DNA of 35,843 bases from Opitutaceae bacterium. Its GTDB lineage: Bacteria > Verrucomicrobiota > Verrucomicrobiia > Opitutales > Opitutaceae. Shown piece by piece: positions 32,059-35,843 of the stretch. Both the position numbers and the translations under genes were made by a program. The notes beneath the pieces were generated by a model that saw only the letters and a program-made list of their open reading frames with translations, made no database searches and had not been told where the DNA came from. The stretch's first letter is position 1. Each line of letters opens with the position of its first letter. The stretch covers positions 1 through 35,843 of the forward strand of contig JAIXVP010000414.1 of NCBI GenBank assembly GCA_027482905.1, in the 5' to 3' direction.

Positions 32059-33243
32059 ATGGCCTACGCGCGCCCCAGTCTAGGTTCAGGTCTGTTGGTC
32101 GCGCTTTTCGCGCTGCCTTTCTTCGGCGTCGGCGCGGGCATGACCTGGTGGCAATGGCGCGAGTTCTCGCGCAGCCGCGAGATCCTGTCGGAATGGACGT
32201 CCGTTCCCGCCCGGATCGAGTCGGCCGAGCTTGAGCGCAGCCGCGGCTCCAAGGGCGGCACGACCTACCGTGCCGTCGGCTCTTTCAGCTACGAGGCGGG
32301 TGGGCGCGAGCGGCGTTCCGAGACCCTGACCCTCGGCCAGGGGGCGGACAACATCGGCGGGTTCCAGCACGCGTTGCACCGCGAGATGAGCGCGGCGCTG
32401 AAATCCGGCCGGCCGCTCACCGCCTACGTGAACCCGGCCGATCCCGCCGAGGCCGTGCTGCGGCCCGCGTGGCGCGCGGAGATGGGCCTTTTCAAGGCGC
32501 TGTTCGGCGTGGTTTTCGGCGGCGTGGGCGGGGCCATCTTGCTCGGGTCGGCGTTTGCCCTGGCCTCGGCCTGGCGCGACCGCGGACTGAGGGAGCGCCA
32601 TCCCGGCGAGCCCTGGCGCTGGCGGGCCGACTGGGCGGCGGGCGTGTTGAGGCCCTCCTTTCCCGCCAAGGTCGCGACCGCGCTCGCGGCGCTCGCGATG
32701 CTAAACGCCTCCACCCTGCCGCTCTGGACCGCGCTGCCCGGGGAGTGGGCGGCGGGGGGAGGATTTCGCTGGATGCTGGCGGGCGCGCTGCTCGGCGTGG
32801 CGACGGGCTGCGCCTTCTGCGTCCGCACCCTGGTCCGGGCTTGGAGCCATCGCGGCTTCTCGGTCGCGCTGGGCGCGTCGCCCTTGCGTCCGGGCGAGCC
32901 GGCGCGGCTGGAGCTGCGCCTGCCGGGCGGTCTGGCGTCGGGTTCGGTTCTCCGGGCGGAGATCGTGTGCGATCACCTGGTGACGACGGGCCACGGCAAG
33001 CGACGCCGCACCGAGCGCAGCACGGTGTGGCGGCACGAGCAGGAGATCGCGGAGCGGGTGTTCGCCGGCCAGACGGTCGCGATCGTCGCCGACTTGCCCG
33101 CCGGACTGCCGTCCAGCTCGCCGGAGATTTCCGACGATCGCCACGTGTGGGAACTCCGCCTGAAGGGTCGCGGGCCGGGTCCGGATTTGGCGACGAAGAT
33201 CGAGCTGCCGGTCTTCTCGCGGGCGGCCGGCGGGGCCGCTTGA
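32059..33243 (+). CDS. DUF3592 membrane protein
   Basis: A 394-residue membrane protein starting at ATG 32059, 5 bases after the kinase-like gene. The first transmembrane segment (about 10-30) is followed by a DUF3592-like extracytoplasmic domain: SEWTSVPARIESAELERSR, YRAVGSFSYEAGGRE, and LTAYVNPADPAEAVLRP. That V-P-A-x-I ... Y-x-Y ... V-x-Y-N-P-x-x-P pattern is diagnostic. Three more membrane segments lie at about 143-171, 203-222 and 235-257. The C-terminal 130 residues form a beta-rich soluble domain (LRPGEPARLELRLPGG, HVWELRLKGRG), similar in style to immunoglobulin-like domains in other DUF3592 proteins. Function of the family is unknown. Spacing suggests cotranscription with the kinase-like gene. 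Confidence 0.82.
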   Translation: MAYARPSLGSGLLVALFALPFFGVGAGMTWWQWREFSRSREILSEWTSVPARIESAELERSRGSKGGTTYRAVGSFSYEAGGRERRSETLTLGQGADNIGGFQHALHREMSAALKSGRPLTAYVNPADPAEAVLRPAWRAEMGLFKALFGVVFGGVGGAILLGSAFALASAWRDRGLRERHPGEPWRWRADWAAGVLRPSFPAKVATALAALAMLNASTLPLWTALPGEWAAGGGFRWMLAGALLGVATGCAFCVRTLVRAWSHRGFSVALGASPLRPGEPARLELRLPGGLASGSVLRAEIVCDHLVTTGHGKRRRTERSTVWRHEQEIAERVFAGQTVAIVADLPAGLPSSSPEISDDRHVWELRLKGRGPGPDLATKIELPVFSRAAGGAA

Positions 33244-33294
33244 GGCTTGGCGCGTCGGTCCGGCCGTCTCTGACTCGACGCATTCCCGGCCAAC

Positions 33295-33768
33295 ATGCCC
33301 TCTCCCGCTCCCGAATCCCCCGTCGCCGCGCATCACGAGGAGGCGCGCCATCTGCTCGCCGTGGGCGGCGGCCTGCGCGGCGCGCTGGAGTTGCTGCTGT
33401 CGCAGTTCAACGTGCTGCAAACGCGCGCGCAGCTGCTTTTGACCGTCTCGACCCTGGCGCTCACCATCACCGGTTTCTCCGGGCCAAAGATCGCGCAGGC
33501 GGGCGCGTTTCCCCGGCTGGCGATGGCGGGCGGCCTGTCGCTCGTGCTCGCCTCGATGCTGCTGATCCTTGGCGGCTCGCTGCGCATCCGCTGGGTCACG
33601 CAGTTTCGCGCGCCCCCGGGCGGGGGCGACGAGGCGCTGCTGGCCCAGATCGTATGCTACCGCGAGCGCAAGACGCGGCTGTTTTTCCTCGAGGTGTGCC
33701 TGCTGCTGGGCGGGCTGAGCGCCTACGTGGCGGCGATCGTCACCTACTTTCTCGCCGGCGCGCCGTAG
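33295..33768 (+). CDS. small three-span membrane protein of unknown function
   Basis: A 157-residue protein starting at ATG 33295, 51 bases after the DUF3592 gene. Hydrophobic segments lie at about 46-64 (QLLLTVSTLALTITGF), 74-95 (LAMAGGLSLVLASMLLILGG) and 130-153 (FLEVCLLLGGLSAYVAAIVTY). The amphipathic stretch before the first span (LRGALELLLSQFNVLQTRAQ) could form a helix lying along the membrane or packing with partners. Charged loop residues IRWVTQFRAP and CYRERKTR face one side. I recognise no family. It is the third gene of the kinase-like/DUF3592 run and may be part of the same unit. Confidence 0.72.
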   Translation: MPSPAPESPVAAHHEEARHLLAVGGGLRGALELLLSQFNVLQTRAQLLLTVSTLALTITGFSGPKIAQAGAFPRLAMAGGLSLVLASMLLILGGSLRIRWVTQFRAPPGGGDEALLAQIVCYRERKTRLFFLEVCLLLGGLSAYVAAIVTYFLAGAP

Positions 33769-33780
33769 CGCCTTCGCCCC

Positions 33781-33805
33781 GCGCCGGCCGCGCGCGTCCC
33801 GGCGC
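33781..33805. terminator. hairpin between convergent genes, possible terminator
   Basis: A 7-base perfect stem (GCGCCGG at 33781-33787 with 33799-33805) encloses an 11-base GC-rich loop in the 37-base gap between two convergent stop codons. No T-run follows on either strand, so termination would be weak or need Rho. Confidence 0.35.
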
Positions 33806-35464
33806 TCACACCGCGTCGTGGAAGGGCGCGTATTTCGCGAGCTCGTCGGCGATCAGGCGGTCGCCGCGGCAGCGCGGCATCTTGTTCTGGCCGCCCCATT
33901 TTCCGTGGTCGCGCATCCAGCGTTCGAATACGCCGGGCATGACGAGGCGCACGGTGGGCGGCAGCAGGCCGCCGCCCTGGCGCTTGGCCTCGTAGTCGTC
34001 GTTCAGGCGCGCGAGCTCGACGTCGAGCAGCGGGGCCATGACGGGACCGGTGGGGTTGATCTCGCTGCCGGCGTGCAGCTCGACCCACCATTCGTGGCTG
34101 CCGCGCTTCTGGCCGGTGAGCGAGTTCATGAAAATCGGCGCGACGTGGAAGTTGACCACCCGCCAGCCCTGGCGGGAGCAGACCGTGGTCAGCGCGTCGG
34201 TGAGCTCCTTCTCGATCACGTGCTCGCCGAAGGCGCTGAGCTGGAGCCTGGTGCGGCCGGCGTAGACCAGGCGCGGCGGCTCGGTGGAGACGAAGCGCAC
34301 CACGTCGCCGATCACGTAGCGGGCCAGGCCGGCCGGCGTGGTCATGATGAGCACGTAGTCGACCCCGGCGCGCACGCCCTCCAGCGGCACGGCGCGCGGG
34401 CCGAGCTGGGAGAGCCGGGCCTCGTCGAAATCGGCGAGCGGCAGAAACTCGTAGTGGATGCCGGCGTCGGTCATGAGACGCAGGCCGGCCTCGGGCCCGG
34501 CGTCCTGCGCCGCGATGAAGCCCTCGGACGCGGGATAAACCTCGTGGAAATTCACGCCCTGGCCGCAGACCGCGTGCAGCTCGGCGGCGAAGGGGCCCAC
34601 GGGGACGCCGCCGTGCACAAGACACTCGAAATTCGGCCAGACTTCGCGCAGCGAGCGGGCTTTTTTCCCCGTGCGCCTGGCGTGCTCCTCGAGGACGGCC
34701 GCGGCGAGGATGAGCACCCAGCTCGGGATGCCGGCGAGCATGCGGATGTCGCGGTCGACGCAGCGTTTCGCGATGGCCTGGATCTTGGCCGGCCAGTCGG
34801 CCATCTGCGCGATCTCGGCGCCGGGCTCGTAGAGATGGCGCTCGGCCCAGGCGGGAAGATGAAGCGCGGTGATGCCGCTGAGATCCCCGGCGTAGGCGGG
34901 GTGGTCCTTCGCCTCGGGCAAGGCTTGCAGCGCGGTGGCGCCGCCGAGGAAGAGGTGTTTGCCGCGGAAAATCCCGGCGCCGGCGCGCGCCCCGTAGTAG
35001 AAGAGCGAATCGAGCCCGGCCTTGCGGAAGTGCGCGAGCATCCCGTCGGTGACCGGCAGGTATTTCGTCCGGCCCGCGGTGGTGCCGGAGGAGACGGCGA
35101 AGTAGCCGCACCGTCCGGGCCAGAGCACGTCGGCCTCGCCGCGCCGCATGCGCTCGACGAAGGGCGCGAAGCCCTCGTAGGCGAGCAGCGGCACGCGCTC
35201 GCGCCAGGCGCGGTCGTCCATGCCCGCCTCCACCCCGTGGGCGCGCCCGTAGGCGGTCCCGGAGATCACGCGTCGCAGCTCGGCCGCGGCGCGGGTCTGG
35301 GCCTTCACGGCGGCGCCGCGGGCGCGCAGGCGGCGCGCGGTTTGGGCGCTGAGGAAACGGGCGCCCAGCGCGACCAGGGATTGGGGCGGTTGCAGCATCG
35401 GCTCCGACTTGCCAGCCGGCGCTTTCAGCACAGGCGAGGCGCAGGGTGTCGCAAGTGAATTCAT
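33806..35464 (-). CDS. GH3-family adenylating enzyme (acyl-amide synthetase-like)
   Basis: A 552-residue protein. The ATG at 35462-35464 is chosen because it overlaps the upstream hydrolase stop by four bases (ATGA); an internal ATG at 35396-35398 is an alternative. GH3 features are ISGTAYGRAHG, the ATP-binding SSGTTAGRTKYLPVT (about 125-139), NFHEVYPASEGFIAAQ (motif II), VDYVLIMTTPAGLARYVIGDVVRF (motif III) and LSAFGEHVIEKELTDAL. Plant GH3 enzymes adenylate hormone carboxylates such as indoleacetate or jasmonate and conjugate them to amino acids. Bacterial homologues are widespread in Bacteroidota and Verrucomicrobiota, but their substrates are mostly unknown. All adenylation motifs look intact, so it is probably active. 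Coupling to an alpha/beta hydrolase gene suggests the two make and break, or sequentially process, an acyl conjugate. Confidence 0.9.
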   Translation of the reverse strand: MNSLATPCASPVLKAPAGKSEPMLQPPQSLVALGARFLSAQTARRLRARGAAVKAQTRAAAELRRVISGTAYGRAHGVEAGMDDRAWRERVPLLAYEGFAPFVERMRRGEADVLWPGRCGYFAVSSGTTAGRTKYLPVTDGMLAHFRKAGLDSLFYYGARAGAGIFRGKHLFLGGATALQALPEAKDHPAYAGDLSGITALHLPAWAERHLYEPGAEIAQMADWPAKIQAIAKRCVDRDIRMLAGIPSWVLILAAAVLEEHARRTGKKARSLREVWPNFECLVHGGVPVGPFAAELHAVCGQGVNFHEVYPASEGFIAAQDAGPEAGLRLMTDAGIHYEFLPLADFDEARLSQLGPRAVPLEGVRAGVDYVLIMTTPAGLARYVIGDVVRFVSTEPPRLVYAGRTRLQLSAFGEHVIEKELTDALTTVCSRQGWRVVNFHVAPIFMNSLTGQKRGSHEWWVELHAGSEINPTGPVMAPLLDVELARLNDDYEAKRQGGGLLPPTVRLVMPGVFERWMRDHGKWGGQNKMPRCRGDRLIADELAKYAPFHDAV

Positions 35465-35843
35465 CCGCCGCCCAAGGCCTTGCGCGGTTTCAAGGCGCGG
35501 TAAAAATCGCCTATCCACGGCAGGAAGTTCTCCGCGTGGAAGACCAGCGAGGCGTGTTGCACCGGCGGTCCGCCGGGGTTGCGCACGGTGTGCACCCGGC
35601 CGCGCGGAAAAAACGCCCGGCCGGCGCGTTCGAGCGCGGCTCGGGCCGGGGAGTCCGCGCGCACCACGGCGTCCTCTTTTTCCGCGTAGAGCACGAGCGC
35701 GGGCGCCTCGGTGAGGGGCAGAAGCTCGGGGGTGAGGTAGGTGGACGGGCACGCCATCTCGCGCAGGGCCCTCACCCGGGCCACGGCGCCGCGCGGGCTC
35801 ACGCCGGCGATGGTCGCGCGCACCGCGGCCCGCAGCTCCGCGA
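35461..35843 (-). CDS. alpha/beta hydrolase (C-terminal part, cut by window edge)
   Basis: An open minus-strand frame enters from the right edge and ends at 35461; 127 codons are visible. A GTG at 35821-35823 is not taken as the start because the frame continues open to the edge and the fold is incomplete. The sequence APALVLYAEKEDAVVRAD has the strand and acidic residue expected before the catalytic Asp loop of alpha/beta hydrolases. VQHASLVFHAENFLPWIGDFYRAL fits the C-terminal catalytic His (His in QHASLV) and last helix. The nucleophile elbow lies outside the window. The stop overlaps the GH3 start by four bases (ATGA), so the two proteins are translationally coupled. Specificity cannot be told. 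Confidence 0.7.
   Translation of the reverse strand, partial: AELRAAVRATIAGVSPRGAVARVRALREMACPSTYLTPELLPLTEAPALVLYAEKEDAVVRADSPARAALERAGRAFFPRGRVHTVRNPGGPPVQHASLVFHAENFLPWIGDFYRALKPRKALGGG

Noticed and set aside
1-35843. Mobile elements, CRISPR arrays, tRNA or rRNA genes
   Set aside because: No transposase-like or integrase-like protein, no regularly spaced direct repeats and no tRNA cloverleaf or rRNA sequence was recognised; the genes are contiguous and of uniform composition apart from the PEP-CTERM gene.

Overview
The window is a GC-rich (roughly 70%), densely coded chromosomal segment. It carries 24 protein-coding genes, two of them cut by the window edges, and no RNA gene, CRISPR array, insertion sequence or gap over 300 bases; the longest gap is about 210 bases at 26571-26781. 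Gene content points to a Verrucomicrobiota bacterium, most like Opitutaceae. The clues are twin-arginine-exported Gfo/Idh/MocA oxidoreductases beside a DUF1080 (3-keto-disaccharide hydrolase) protein, a PEP-CTERM surface protein, a polysaccharide lyase fused to autotransporter-associated beta repeats, and a general lack of Shine-Dalgarno sequences. This placement is inference from gene content, not from a marker phylogeny.

Layout. 1-195 (-): N-terminus of a flavodoxin-fold NAD(P)H-dependent reductase, divergent from 317-1351 (+), a DAHP synthase of the type I-beta family with unusual active-site motifs. 1360-5691 (+): exported sugar cassette of Gfo/Idh oxidoreductase, double-DUF1080 protein and a second Gfo/Idh oxidoreductase, closed by a strong hairpin shared with the convergent gene. 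5759-9265 (-): read in transcription order, manA, a small AsmA-like membrane protein, grpE and dnaJ. 9376-11886 (+): the DNA translocase ftsK. 11915-14540 (-): a delta-9-type fatty acid desaturase with its own intrinsic terminator, then a COG2907-type FAD oxidoreductase. 14672-19876 (+): UMF1-type MFS transporter, Ski2-like helicase with a four-cysteine motif, and a membrane-anchored TPR protein. 19854-20786 (-): PEP-CTERM protein, overlapping the TPR gene tail to tail. 20930-24975 (+): ATP-grasp enzyme, small membrane-anchored protein, DUF1365 protein and cyclopropane-fatty-acid synthase, the last two coupled by ATGA. 25062-26570 (-): 6-phosphogluconate dehydrogenase, with a hairpin between it and cfa. 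26782-30906 (+): a 1374-residue secreted PL4-like lyase. 30971-33768 (+): kinase-like protein, DUF3592 membrane protein and a small membrane protein. 33806-35843 (-): an alpha/beta hydrolase (partial) coupled by ATGA to a GH3-family adenylating enzyme.

How the parts fit. Three themes stand out: carbohydrate use (the keto-sugar cassette, the pectin-type lyase, manA, gnd), membrane-lipid modification (desaturase, FAD oxidoreductase, DUF1365, CFA synthase) and housekeeping (grpE-dnaJ, ftsK). The proteins most likely to hold undescribed biology are the kinase-like protein with its two membrane partners, the Ski2-like helicase with a Cas4/AddB-like cysteine pattern, the ATP-grasp protein lacking the usual metal motif, and the lyase-beta-repeat fusion.
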